A stretch of DNA of 64,000 nt from Acanthaster planci (GCF_001949145.1 NW_019091362.1:7721586-7785585); one strand, 5' to 3'. Positions 37,405-50,545 are shown, counted from the first letter of the stretch. The notes: a model not told the origin generated them from the sequence alone. A program made the numbers and translations.

Positions 37405-40200
37405 GTATTTAAGCAACCGATAATAACAATATCAGACAACTGGAGTCCTAAATGTACACAGCAACAGGTCTGCCCAAAATAACCCAGCTCCCTGATTTGC
37501 CAAAAGTAAAGTCATGTGACATCCACCTGCCATTCCTGTGTGCTTTGTACTTGTGAATGACCTGCACTATCAGAAGGTGAGAAAACCTATGGCAGTTGCA
37601 TCATTAGCATTTTTTGACTGGTTAAAGGAAGGTACAATGATTTTATCACCTCGGATGAGATTTATAAAACATTTTTGTCCAATAGTATGATTGATAGTTT
37701 TACTTGTAGATAAAGAAATGCACAAAGGCTCAGTAATTTTGGAATCTTGCATGCTTGTGACACTTGTCTCTTCTGTTCCAATCCTGCATTTAATCCATAG
37801 TAATACATTTTGTATTCTTTTTAATGAAACTATGATTTTTAACGAAGAAGACAGATTTTTACACATTCCTTTCAAACCACAGCTTTATGGCAGCAAATGA
37901 TAGAGGGAACTTTTTGACTTCCCCCCTACCCCAAAATTTGCACTTTGCTGGTGAGGCATGCCTTTCGTTCTTTATACCAGCAGAGGTGGTTACACTGCTT
38001 CCTTCATTGTCATGCGAACTCCATTGAATTAATTGTGGGGTTGGGAATGGAACACTTGGCTCCAGTCCTGCAGGAGCTTTCCACTGAGGGGTAAGCTTTC
38101 CACTGAGGGGTACCTCGTCCATCCCTTCCTTCTTAAAAACCTCTTGTTTATTTTACACAGAACATGAAAAGTATCAGTGTATTGATAACATGAAAATATG
38201 TTCTGACTTTTCTGGAAAAAAAATGCATACCACATTAAATTTTGTACATGCCAAGCGTATATGGTGTGCCCTTTTGAAAGGTATGACTTGTCATGTACGC
38301 TGGCACCACATTTCCTTTAAGCTTGCTGTAATATATGTTGGGCCCAATGTTCAAGTGCATGTATTGTGCACGAAATATTTTTTGATAATAACCCTTCACT
38401 GAAGTAGGTAATTGGCATAAACTCTGCCTCAACAGCCTCCACAGAAGCAAGATGAGGTGTGAAAACATCATGATGTTTCTGGGGCATGTGTGAAGTTTAT
38501 ATATATTTCTTTCTTTCGGCCATCTTGACTGATCACAAGTTGCCTTGATTTTGTCTTGGCAAATGATCTGAGCTGTTTACAAGTTTCCCTTGGGACAAGG
38601 GGAATTGTGGTGAAATTTGTTTAATATTTTAGGTTTCCTCAGGAGTGATTTTACCTTAAACTAGTCTAGTTGGTCCTAGGTTCTCTCCTTGGAAAAAAAA
38701 GAATTTCCTGTCCAAAGAGTAAATCAGGATCTAAAGGTTAAAGAATGAAAAATACTCGGAATTCTTCCAGGTAAACTGAAGTGAGGAACTTTGGCTGAAA
38801 TTTGACATGTCTTGTGTGTCATTCAGAGGGACTGAATTTTCGCTTTTTTTAGTTCATAGATTATGGTAGTAGTATGCTGAGGTGAACTATATAAATTTCA
38901 TTCTAGTATTTGTGATTTTGGGGGCAAGGGGGCGGTGTCTACTCAGTCAACATATCAATTATATTTCCCGCCAGACAGTTTTTGGAGATCAAAGAGGTGG
39001 TATAGAGGGTTCGCATGGCTGCCATCATGCAGGCCAGTGCTTTTGTTTCACAGGGTATATGCACGAAAGAGGTTTCCCTATGGAACAAAAGAACTGCCCT
39101 GCAAGAAGGCTACCAGGCAAAGCCTCTGTAGGGGGTTAGAATTTCTTTTTTAGTACTTCAAATATTCAGTGCTTAATAAATATTCAAAGCACAGCATGAC
39201 AGTGTGACATTCAAGCTTTAGGCTTGTTGTGACTTTGTGTAAGCTCTAATCTGTGAGTCCTTTTTTTTGGGGGGGGGGAGAAATTATTTTACTGAATAAC
39301 TGCAAGGGAATCCCACAGGATCAGTTAGTTTCTTGGCTGCTGATCAGAATGTGGTCAATACACACGTTGAATTCTTCAGAAGATTGGAGGAACTTTCTTG
39401 GCACCACCCTCCCCCACCCCCAACTTGTGTTGATATTGCCCTTATAAAACCAGAGATTTTTTTTTAGACCATCTGTGAAGGTAGAACCTAAATTTGCTCA
39501 GTGTCTTATCCACGTTTACAAGGAAATCCCATTTACAGGCCAGTGTTTGCCACAGTGAGCGGTTGCTTTGTTAATACTCGCAGCCAATCGGAATATTTCC
39601 TTGTGGGGCCTAATTTGCATACTTGTGATAATCTGCAGTAATGTGTAGTCATCCTGTTTCTGTTTACTGTTGAGGTTCATCATGGTAGCGGCAAGCTGAG
39701 GTAAAGAGGTGGACGGAGGTACCCGCCCCCATTTTCAAATCAACCATTTGAAAGTAAAGGACGTACTTTCCAATCACTTCCAATTCTAATAACCCTCCCC
39801 GTCATAATACCTGACCCCCTACCCTTCTTGGAGTCTTTCGGTGAAAAGCCTTGAACATAGAACAATATTTATAGTATATTACAAACCACACCATGCCTCT
39901 TTTGTCATCTCTACAAGTTTTAAGGAGTTGAGCTTCAACTTTCAGTACTTCTTTGTACTTCTTTATATTCGCCCCTGTTTATTTACACCAACCTCGCCCC
40001 ATTTCAACTGCTGTCTCTTAGTCGGAGCACGTCTGAAAGTTCTTTTCACTCATGACACAATCCCTTGGCACTATCCCTTCCAGTTTGAAGAGTTTATTTC
40101 CAAAATGCGATAAGCCGCATTTTGGTATCTGCCGGGATTCTACCTTCTCTCTGTAGCCTGAAGTCAGTTTCTATGGTTTCTACAACTTTTAGACAGCTGG
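37405..40200. other. no convincing gene; right part of the CpG-poor domain
   Basis: A minus-strand frame of 101 codons at 37570-37875 has a plausible acceptor at its upstream end but no partner exon. The plus strand is open over part of it too. A 19-bp tandem duplication (38075-38112) and a ten-G run (39269-39278) are present. CpG frequency begins to rise near the right end. Confidence 0.45.
38075..38112 (+). repeat. 19-bp tandem duplication, two copies
   Basis: AGCTTTCCACTGAGGGGTA occurs twice head to tail (38075-38093 and 38094-38112), identical. Confidence 0.95.
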
Positions 40201-41019
40201 GCAAACTTTAATGAGTGAAAATAGTGAGAAAGAAGTTTAGGGTCACATGGTACCCCGCTAAATCTCTTGAATTTACTATAATTGTGGGATAGTTGCATGT
40301 TTTCAAATGGATAGATCTCATTTTGGAAATAAATCCTTCTACGTATTGTTTGTTGAATTGTTAATGAGAACTTCGAAGATCTCCAATGAAGCCAGTCCCT
40401 GAAATATTCTCCAGGAAGATCACAACAAGGGCGTGTGCCCAGCTTGGCTAACATTTGTTCGTGTGGGTGGAATTTGAGTAACAATTGCCCCATCACAAAA
40501 GATGCGACCTCTTTGGTGTCGCATGTAAGTAAACATTTGGCACTTTACAAGCCGGAGTTCCCCATCTCATTTTTCGTTGTTAAGGGGAAGATAATTCTGT
40601 TTCGCCACATACCCTTGATGTAGGAAGGGAACATTCAAAACCCCCACTCTTGATGAGAGCGATTTTTCATGGAACAAACAGTTTGGAACTTCAGGAGCAA
40701 AAGTTTGTGGCCCGTTAAGCGAAGCTTATATATTATGTGTTCTTCCTCGTGTACTTGTACGTATTGCTTGGATGACAGATGGAAGCAGGACTTGCCATAT
40801 CGCAATCTACACGGGTCAGTTCACGGCCGTAAATGTTCAGCTTCACTCGTGCAACCTATAGGTCCAAATCTCTCAAAGTCTGAACTAAATACTCCATATA
40901 AAGTATTACGAAAGGGTAAACTCAGCTAAAAATTTCAGAGGTTTTTTGCCAGTGACGACGTTTTGTCATATTCTGATGACATCCTTGGCAGTGACAATTT
41001 GTTGATTGGGTCGACTGGC
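40201..41019. other. start of CpG-rich zone, no gene identified
   Basis: A minus-strand frame of 110 codons (40164-40496) lies here and is compositionally protein-like, but there is no recognised motif or splice pair. CpG rises markedly compared with the left. Confidence 0.4.
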
Positions 41020-41145
41020 TGCATGGTGTGAGTCAGATATAGCAGCGGGTACCGCCAACAATTAGATTAATATTTCCCCGACGTAAATTTATCTTTAGAA
41101 ATATTGTTCGCGGTACCCGCTGTTACATCTGACTCGCACCAGCCA
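41020..41145. repeat. foldback: ~36-bp inverted repeat around a 54-bp loop
   Basis: The left arm 41020-41055 (ending GCGGGTACCGC) is the reverse complement of the right arm 41110-41145 (starting GCGGTACCCGC) with about three mismatches over the first 33 bases. The spacer is AT-rich. It could be a solo foldback or MITE-like element. No target duplication was found. Confidence 0.8.
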
Positions 41146-41391
41146 GCTGCCCCTTCAAGTTCGGTGGTTGAGTGGTTAAGACGTCTGCACTATGAGGTTG
41201 TGGGTTCGCGTCCCACCCGAATCAAGCTTGCGTTTTGTTTTTTGTTTTTTTTTTTGGTTTTTTTCACAAGCTCTCGGATGATCACACTGAGCATTCAGTG
41301 TTTATAACATACGTCGGGTATAAAAAGGGCAAAAGCCCAAAATTAAATTAATATCTTCCCTATGCAAGTTCATTTTTGGAAATTTTGTTTA
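41063..41391 (+). repeat. diverged ~49-bp direct repeats bracketing a tRNA-like SINE
   Basis: 41063-41111 (in the foldback loop) and 41343-41391 share roughly three quarters of positions without gaps, mostly differing by transitions. Both begin TTA(G/A)ATTAATAT. The tRNA-like unit 41158-41223 lies between them. Confidence 0.55.
41158..41265 (+). repeat. tRNA-derived SINE (Ser/Leu-like head) with T-rich tail
   Basis: An A-box-like TGGTTGAGTGG, a T-arm GTGGG TTCGCGT CCCAC and a six-pair acceptor stem (GTTCGG with CCGAAT) can be drawn, ending at 41223. The region between the D- and T-arms is too short and does not form an anticodon stem or the long variable arm of a real Ser or Leu tRNA. A T-rich tail follows at about 41231-41265. 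This is a SINE or tRNA pseudogene. Confidence 0.65.
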
Positions 41392-44300
41392 GAACGGGCG
41401 CGAAAGGCTTTAACGCCAATCCTTTCAAAAAGTGGGGACATCCGTCTACCCCCTACAGAAATGACCACCTAAGCAGGTGCAAAGAGTGAGACAACGAGAT
41501 TCCTAAATGTTGCTCCTGTGCGATTTGCAGAGAGAAAATTTTGCATGCATATACCAAACTACCTCGTCTTATTCCTAGACGTTTTAGAAACCCTTTCCGA
41601 ATTACTTTTTTTAACTCCGCTTCCAAATATCGGGCCTAAATATAAACCGACGTAACCCTGATTGTAATATAGTCTAAAATTCAACCCTGTGCAGACGATA
41701 TCAAAGGATTATTATTTGGATCAAGGATGGATTCAGAACCAAATTTTCGGGGGGAGGAATGGGAGATTTTTCGTGTTAGCTTTTATACAAAGCCTCTTTT
41801 ATGGTGAAGCTACGTTTTGGGGCTTTTTACACGCTTTGGGAAGGAAGAGAAATCAACTAACTTAAACACAATGGCCTTTCTGTCATCAATTTTTGAAGGG
41901 CTCCTTTGTTGGGAGGGAGCCATTGACGCATGTAGCCCCCCTGTCATCTTTCTTAAGGATCAAAAGATATCGCATCCCCAATTAACACATTATTTTTCGA
42001 CCTTACAAGAAAGAGCGATTTCACATTCTGAAATGCGTCAAACAAGTTAAACAAGCACCGTCATGATTTCGTGTGACATGTTTTCACGTCAAGATCGGAA
42101 GTGATTCTTCAACGGCAAGTCAAGTGGTTCTGTCAACACAAAGATAAAAGATTGCAATCCAAAGGATGGGCCTGGGAATGCATGATATTGCCCAACGATG
42201 GTGCCATGCGTTCAAAGTCCTCTATTGTGCGCAAACGCTGGGGTTCAGCCAGTATATAAACATTCGTGAGCGTTGCACAGACGTTTCCCGTCGTGGTCGA
42301 AACTCCCTCGTCATACGCAATGGCAGTTTATAATTTTTCATAACATTGGTCATTTTTCATGTGACACTCCCAGAGAGGAAATTCGTGGACTCATAGAGAT
42401 TTGTCATTATATTTGATGTGCTGGTATATTTTCCTCTTTAATCTCAGCCCCCGGAATATTGGAACAATGATTGTAGGGGTTAACTTACATGTGGTCCACG
42501 TATCTATAATGAATTAGTCGTTGAACCGCGAAATACTAAAGTGTTGCCTACGTCATTCGTCATTGAAAGTCTCCATACAATTTCCACAGCACAATCGCCC
42601 GTCCGTTCGCAAGAAATGTAAGACGGTTACTTTGAAAATGAACCAAATTTGCTATCCGAGTTAAGAGAAACCGCGAATAGATCAAATGTTGTTTTTTTTG
42701 GATTGAACTGTGTAGGAACGCAAGGTCAGCGAAGGGGTGGCGTGTTAGCGTGACATACATGTGAAATTAGGGACATTTCACATTTTCCATACCTAGGCCT
42801 ACATGAAACCAACCGGATCCGCTTCTTTGAAATTTGCTATATAAATGTACATGTACTTGTACAATTACATGTACATGCTGTCAGTCACATACTGAATATC
42901 GTCTTCTTTATATCAAGAATATTCGTCATTTTCCCCTATTCATTAGCCTTCTACCTCTCGAAAACCAACAAGCGCGTCCGACTTTGAAAACGTCAGTTAA
43001 TAACATTCGGTCAGACGTTTTGATGTTGCTCCCGAAAATCTCGGCAGATTCACTTCTTTTTGCTGTGAAAAACGCAAGATTGGAAATGGAATTTCCCGAA
43101 ATGTATTTTTATTGTCCTGCTATCGATATATCAGTACAAACTAAAGATTGAACTTGTAAACTGTCAAAAGTCTGACCCACTACATTTAACGTGCTAAAGG
43201 TTTATAGACGATCATTATCCTGTGGTATTTCTATCGGCATGTACATGTACGAAATCATCTATATGTACTTAGTGTGGACCGGTACTCATTGGGGGGGGGG
43301 AATATGGTATACGCGTTGTTCCCTGGCTGTATCCGGCAGCTAATGTGCATTGCGTGCTTTGTCGGAAAAGAAGTAGAGTAAACATGGACTGCCATGCCAG
43401 TAAATTGCTGTACACAGTTTTCAAAAATGTCGAAATGTCATCAGCCACGACGACCCCTTGAAGAGTTAATAGATGTAGTTAACTGAAAATAGATCTTCAA
43501 TTTCAATATTGCTGTTCGATTTGGTTCAGGGGTTTGTCAACGGGGCTTTGAGTATCCTTTGAACAATTGAATCGGATTGAAAATTGAAAAGTCTGCTTTA
43601 TCTTTATTTCGTCAGTTATCACTGTCCTGAAAGACCCCCCCCAAAAAAAATAATAAATAAAACTCCGGATCGGGGTATCATTAATTTTTTTCATGGGTGG
43701 GGGGCAAATCTGCATTTACCTCTTTCACTGACATTAGTGGTTCATGTACAATTTTATATGTTACGTTACTGCCTGGATTCTGGAGTGGATCCAAGATTTT
43801 CCAGGGGATGTTAGCCGCGTTGCTGAATCTACGTGCACTATGACCATGATAGGTCACGTGTGATGCATCGAGATTTATAATGTTTTATGATATTATTTCA
43901 TTAACAGATTATCGTTTTGTGTTGAGGCCCATCTGTCAATATATAGGCCAAAGCAGGAGAAAAGAGGAGACTTAGCAAGCACCACCCACTGGATCCTGCT
44001 TCAGCGTCGGTGTAAATATTGGTCATCGATTCAAAATGCGATTATTGTAGATTCTAAGTGAGAAAAAAAACCCTTGTGCGCAAACACCTCACCAGTTTGG
44101 TTGAATATCAAAAAGGCTATATGCCACAAGGCACAGCAGATAATAATATGGAACCCCTCCCTTGGATTTCAAACCAAACTGTGGACAATCCCCATTTTTT
44201 CCCCAAGGATGAGCGGTTGGATAGGCCCTTTACATAATCATTAGAAAGATGACATAATTTTCCGAATCCTGTAATAGCAAAGTTACTCTCAAGTCAATCT

Positions 44301-47300
44301 TTGAAGTCGCTAGACGAATAAAAATATTCTTGTCACTGCATTACAGGATCGAGAGACGAACAGTAACAAAGAGTTACCCAAGTAGCTTGTCACTTGAGGC
44401 TGGATGAGTTGTAATTGACTTGTGACGACTTCTGCTGACATATGATTGACTCAAATGGAACTTTACTCAGGAGACCCGTTTTTCTGCGGTGGGGGGGCTG
44501 TTGGGATTTTAACTAGGTCCTCTGTCGTTGTTAACGGGCAGTTTCGAATTGCATGCATTGTAAACTGTACTCGAAATTTTTTCAAGGACGTATAATATTG
44601 GGATAGATAAGAGTTTTAGGGGTGTGGGGAGCTTCAGTGTTCCTCAGCAGCAACCTTAATCGAAGCGATTATCGCGTGCATGACATTTCGATTAGGGAGA
44701 AAGAGAAGACACAATTTTTCAAACCACCCAAATACCTTGTCTTCAAAGAGCTCATTTTGTTTGTGTCTTTGTAGGCCAAGACTGCGTTATCATGCAGTTG
44801 GATGATATGTGGGGAATTGGAAGGTCGCAGAAATTTAGTGCGCTGTGCCATGACAACCGTGTAGTGCGTCGAAATTTCGAAATCATATTACTTGAATTTG
44901 AGGTAGATGATCTGATATACAGATTTTGAAAGGGCGCGTAAAATTGGCTCACCTAACCATGACAACTGTTGTTAGGAGCCGACTTGAATTTCTTCAAACA
45001 CTGGCTTTTGGAACAAATCGGGAAATGCTCTTTTTTCCATGTAAACACTTGTCGAAAATTAGTCGTTAATAACTCGATTCACTTTTTCATGAATTAAATC
45101 TAAGATGGGACGAAAATTTACCACGCCAAAATAAGAGATCCAAGACCAACGCTCTGCCTAAGTTTGATTTTGGCGAATTATAATGTCCCTGCCAATGTTT
45201 CCGGGGTCACGTTCACTGCGTACTTGTGATTCGAACCTAGGAATGAATATTGAAATGAGAAAAAATATGGAATTGAAAGTGCATTAAGGGACCACTGACA
45301 TGACTGCCCTGCACATGGGATGTCCCTACGGAGCTTTTTTTTTTGGTAATATTGATTGAGTTTTTTGAAGTGGACTTCCTCTCTCCTACTAGGCCTATAA
45401 TATCTTACAATCGGAGGACCTTTTATTGACCTTGGAAGTCTGGTCGCGTCTGATACCAATCTCGGGCAGGAATCGGAAAATTTCCTTAAACATACAATTT
45501 TTTTCTGTGAAACTTTCGAAAAGCCGATTGGACAAAAGACCAGTTCTGTTGATTAACCGGATGCGAAATATTTTCACAGGAGTTTGAGACAGTGTCTTTG
45601 CTTAAAGGATAGCACAGAGTCTGGAGCCGTTATACATGAATATAGCGATTAACGATGAACTGAAAAGGGAGAAAGCTGAACCGAGTCTATGTTAATTGTG
45701 CGTGATGGCCCATCAGGACAAAACAGGACTTGAAATTTCACGTATAGAAAGACGTCATGGATTGCACACCATTTTGTGGTGATTTTGTAAGCTGAAAAAT
45801 TTCCTGAAGACTCCCACTGAGAAAGGAGAAGTTTTGTAAAATGAATCGAGTCTACCGAGAGCCGAACGTTTCTTCCTGTATTAAAAGAGGATTATGTATA
45901 CAAAAACAACCAAAGGTGCCATTCCAAGTCTCAGTTTTAATGGATTTAAATCTGAAAATTGTACTACCTTCATAATGTAACAAAAGCCTTTCCTCAGACG
46001 TCAGTCTCATGCCTTGTTTTTCTTATTTTGTTTGAAAAGGTTGTTTGTACAATAGTTTCAATAAGTTAAATTGTTTTTGTACTTTCAGTGTCCGACATTT
46101 CGAAGTTAAATCGTAGTCCCATGTAGATGCAGTTTCCGCTGTTCCTGTGTGTGATATCGACTGGTGCATGCATGGGATTATATTGAATGGGATGAATTAT
46201 CGGGCATAAGATATGTCTGTATAAGGAAGAATTGGCCATGCACTGATGTTGGTCATGGGATTGAATCGCCGACTGCTCAACAGCTGGGGATAGTATCCAA
46301 AATGTCCCAGCTTCTCAGAGGAGCTCTTTTTCGCCCCGCGTCAACCTCTTTCGACCCTGTCCTTAACGTATTCACATTGAAGTTTATGATAGGAAAACGG
46401 AAATGGCTTTCGGTATATAGTAAACAATGCAACTTAAAAACCCCGACTGATCTCTGCCTGCTCCCCACCAGCCTGCAAAGGCAGATAAAGAGGTAGCACG
46501 TACTATTGCCCGACTAGATCAATTGACCCGAGATGATTGGTAACTTCCTCTACCAACGCGGCAACAAATATAGTCAACCTTCGCAAGCCTTACTCAAAGG
46601 CCCCAGCCAAGTACCCGTTTTGATATTAAATTTGTGCGACTTTACTTCGTGGTGGGTCCGTGCCGAGATCTTTCTATTGCTACAGACGAGTCGAACTTGT
46701 TATTTTGTGAGTAACCTATAATGTCAGCAGTACAGTTGAAAAGGGCTGATTAAACGCCCCCGTATCTACCAGTCCTGTCTGGAGCAATGTTGACATTGAT
46801 GTCTGCTTGGCATCCTTGTTATATCTGTTGCTTTTAGTTGGTGCAATCTCTGGAAAGTAAGTGGCCTTTATGCTTTTCTTTTACAAACATGAACATTAAA
46901 TATTGCCTTCAATTTTGTTACTTCCCTTCCACATCTGTCCCATCTTGCACCTCTCATTTTCTGAGGCCGAGCCCTGCTCTCAATTACAGACACCCTTTCA
47001 AAAGCAATCATCACCTCGGGTCGGGTTGGCATGCGTATTCATGCACCCGTTTGAGCATATCTCCATGGTTTGAGCAACGGGACTGCAGTCCTAAAGATGA
47101 TGCACGTCCGTTGAGCTTTAATCATGTAGGCCTAAGCTTGATCGCACGAATGTTGTGACGTCTCGAAGGGACACCCTGAGCGTGTGTGCAACACAATTTT
47201 TCTTTCTTACCGACCACGAAGTGTCCTGTGCGCGCCCCCGACGTATATCCCGACAACCATTACGGTCGTCTACTGTTTAGAAAGCGGATTTTATAGCTTG

Positions 47301-47814
47301 AGCCTGTATCCTGTGCAATTTTCCTTCAGATGGTAAACCTCTTCATTCGAATTACATTTAGACCTTGAATTACCGCCAATATATATCGCTGAAGGACACA
47401 TTTCTGGCTGAAACATAAACATAATAATGCTGAGATCAATTAATATTCAAAAAGACCAGAACCACCTGTTTGTGATATTTGTCTCATAATTAACACATCC
47501 TTATTTTGATCACCCCCAAAGGACCCTGTATAGTTTCCGTGTTAAGAGAGTCGGATTGAACTCGGTCAGGATGGAGGGGTAATGGAAGGTGGTTAATCCA
47601 GTCAGTTACGCCACTAGCCCCTGTCCAGTAGGGGCCTAAGTGTCCACTCAAAGTAAAATACAGCTGACCAGTCTCCGTGTAGGACAAAACAAAATGAAAG
47701 ATGTATTGGAATGCTGCTGTTGATCGGATTTTTTTGGGGGAAAGCTAATGTGCACGACTTGATATTTCAGCGAGAATTGTTAACAGACGTACATATCGTC
47801 AAACATTCTGACAG
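41392..47814. other. CpG-rich intergenic-type DNA, no gene identified
   Basis: Open frames are short and on all frames. Contents are a TGTACA cluster at 42845-42877, a ten-G run at 43291-43300, and two scraps (about 41725-41755 and 43785-43812) whose wording (GGATCCAAGATTTTCCAGG and a diverged version) resembles common invertebrate transposon relics. A fragment GTTACGCCACTAG near 47607 resembles a hAT terminus. Confidence 0.5.
42845..42877. repeat. TGTACA palindromic microsatellite
   Basis: Interrupted ACATGT/TGTACA units with self-complementary symmetry. Confidence 0.85.
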
Positions 47815-48014
47815 GGTCAAGTCAGTGGCGGGGAGGGGAGGGGGAGACGTGCTCCCCTCCCCATTTGAAATCTGCGAATAATCTCCGTTGAGTTTATATA
47901 TACATGTATAGCTGCGCAGCTGCAGCGTATTTTCTTGTGGTGCCCCCGTGAAAAATGTGCACCCTCGGGTTTCCCCTGGACCTTTAGCCCTATAGTTACG
48001 CCACTGGGTCAAGT
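47815..48014. mobile_element. hAT-type MITE with 8-bp target-site duplication
   Basis: The element 47823-48006 (184 bp) begins CAGTGGCG and ends CGCCACTG, exact inverted termini. It is flanked on both sides by the identical octamer GGTCAAGT (47815-47822 and 48007-48014). An 8-bp duplication and CAGTGGCG-type ends are hallmarks of the hAT superfamily. The interior is non-coding, with a G-rich/C-rich hairpin near the left end (47833-47862). The right terminus continues inward as CTATAGTTA on the plus strand. Confidence 0.88.
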
Positions 48015-50339
48015 TGAAATCAGATATTCCTAGGGAGGATCGTATTTGAAATTTCAGAAAACGTCTGAAAATTTCTAAAATATAAAAATATTTGAAATTC
48101 ACACTACAAAATTAACGTTGACACAAAACCAGGGCAGAATTACAGGAGAAAGATTAGAACAACATGTTATAAAGAGGGGCTTGAGATTTTTTTATTTCTT
48201 TACGTCGTCCATCGGGCCTAACGGCCAAATTTTGTTAGTGCATGTTCCGATTTTTAAATAAAAATATTTGTATTGAAAACGGGCGAAGTCGGGGTCTTTG
48301 TATTCACAGCTGATTAAGAACCTCAACCTCAACATTGGATTTTTAAATAAACGCCACAGGTGCTTTGGACTTGGTGTTACACCAGCTTATTTGGCTGTTT
48401 AGTCTCAAAAGGTCTTGGGGCTAAGAAAGTGTCGTGAAAAGTAATGGCTTTTATCAAAATATTTTCAAAAATAGTTTCGGAGTAGACACCCTGCAGATGG
48501 AGGCACTCAGCTGGTCAACCATACCGTTTTGTGTGTGAACTTTCTGGGAGTTCGTACGCATTCTTATCCATTTTTATTGCTCTTGTTTCGGAGCAAAAAG
48601 TAGAGTCGTTTCATTTAGTTACCCGGGAAGATGTGGAACTTTTCAACATTTCATGAAGTTAGTGGCTGTGATATCATATTTTTCCCCCATTAAGATGCAT
48701 CGGATGAATCGAGCCGTCACGTTACCGCGCATGTACAGTCCTCAGTGAATATAATGCCTTGCCATTCATTGGTTGATACTGGCTTACGTCATTTACCATT
48801 TACAAATGAACGTTCGCCTTGCCTGGGTGAATAAATAACCGATTGCGCTTGTTCCAACAGCGCTCTGTCCAACCATGGTCCAACGAGTGCGTTTTCGATG
48901 CCATACATAAAATCTAGTGTATCGTCCAGTGACCAAGTTTCATGACCCGCTTCTTGAGGCAGTCAGGGTCAAGCACCAACGCCCATTGACCCTGTTAGTC
49001 CACGGTTGACAGACGTGTTACCTCAGCCATGGCAGTGACCTTTCGGGGTATGGCAACCAAGCGGTCACACTGTCGTCAGACCACCAACACCGCTAACTGC
49101 CCAACGGCTCTTTCATGCGGCTTTGGCTTAATTTAATGCGTGAAACGAAGCTCTCGGTATTTGTTCTGTATACGTGAAAATTGTGCAGTGAAATACAGTG
49201 TTCCTAAACAGCGACGTGAACGACTCTTTGTTTGTAGAGGTCTTACTTGATAAAGACTGTGAAAAACAATTAGCACTGCCGCAATTCGACTTCAAACGGT
49301 CGCCGACGGTTTGTCGCGATAGCTTGATATACTGGATGGATAAACGCAGGACAGCGTTACGACGAGAAACAGGTTATAAGATACAGCGAGTGCATGGACG
49401 GTATATTGTTGGAAACATTTTTCCATTGGAAACCATCAGTGATGTCGCCGTGCAAAAGTTAAGGCATACGTGGGTAGCGATAGAACCTTACGAGAGTTCG
49501 CACTTCGAGGAAAAAAACAAACGAATTTTATCCAATGAGGCCAGGGGCACAGCACAGTAAGGGTCACCCCGTTTCGTCCGAAAATAGTTTTTGTCAGGTC
49601 ATAGAAACACTATACACTATTTCCGGGGCAAACTATGCAATTAAAATTTGAGCTTTCTCTCAATTTCCTGGGCCGCGATAAACTTGCTGTTCCCATATAT
49701 GATATGACACATAAGTGACCTGCGGCAGTTGTTTCCAGGAAAGTGACCGGAACTCAGGCAGAATATAATAATATGATGCCTGGGGCGCGGCCTACACTGC
49801 ACCCATATGTAGCGCTTCTGCACAGAAGGAAAAAACGCTCAGCCTTCAGACCACCCTAACATACACTTGGGGTTATATTGTTCTGTTTTATCCGTCCCTT
49901 TTTCATCCCTTAATCATGAGTATATGAAACCGCTGTTCTCGTATATTACAGTAGTTGAACTTCATGAAATCAGCAGGCTCAGAAAATGAAGCTATTGGGG
50001 CATAGAACCTGTAACTAAATTAATCGAGGCTTCAATCATGGGACGATGAATCCTGAGAGTGTGGTCTCCAGGTCGCGACAAGGAAGAAACCACCATTTGT
50101 TTGTTACTAAAGAATTTGAGATATATCTAGATTCCAGACAAGGCCGATTTCCTTCTACTCTCATCCCGACGTATGTTTCTTGTCTGTTTCACGCCTGGCC
50201 ATCCGGCCCCCAGCACTCTGCTAGAAGACGTGTACGTGACCCGTCGGCGAACCTGAGAAGCGCCAGTAACATTTATCACGTCCCCATTGTTCTTGCAGTC
50301 GTTTAGTTTATCAGTTACCCCCTTCTTTTGTTTATGTTT
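48015..50339. other. CpG-rich DNA, no gene identified
   Basis: A plus-strand frame open from 49192 to 49560 (about 122 codons) has a protein-like composition but no ATG at its start, no recognisable domain and no good splice pair. Frames of this length are expected by chance here. Confidence 0.5.
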
Positions 50340-50545
50340 TGCGGAGGAGTCTTGCACCTTCATAGCGCGCGCCTCTTTATTGTCTTCTGTTGTGGAGAAG
50401 ACCGGCGGCCACGTGCCAACAAAATGCCGGCCGCAGGTGCTCGCGCTCGCACGCGTCATTAGGAAGCCCGTTTCCGGTTTGTGGGCGGGGCTGGGTGGTC
50501 CTCCGTTCAAACTGTCCTGAGGCAAGGGCCAGTTTCCGCGTTATT
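50340..50545. promoter_or_regulatory. CpG-island-like GC-rich patch with GC box and E-box
   Basis: The densest CpG stretch noticed in the window. It holds a GC box GGGCGGGGC at 50483-50491, a CACGTG E-box at 50410-50415, CCGGCGGCC and GCCGGCCGC palindromes and an ETS-like TTTCCGG. It resembles an unmethylated promoter core, but no transcript can be attached to it. It lies 5.8 kb upstream of the cyclin D ATG. Confidence 0.4.

Noticed and set aside
37570-37875. Minus-strand frame as an exon related to the one at 24538-25082
   Set aside because: By eye the two peptides share a few spaced residues, but no alignment statistic is available, the plus strand is also partly open, and no donor or partner exon fits.
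41158-41223. Functional tRNA-Ser or tRNA-Leu gene
   Set aside because: The segment between the D- and T-arms is too short for an anticodon arm plus the long variable arm these tRNAs need.
49192-49560. About 122-codon plus-strand frame as a gene
   Set aside because: No ATG near its start, no domain recognised, and frames of this length are expected by chance in a 64-kb window.
50127-50525. 132-codon minus-strand frame in the GC-rich patch
   Set aside because: GC-rich DNA is poor in stop codons. The composition is low-complexity and there is no domain or splice pairing.
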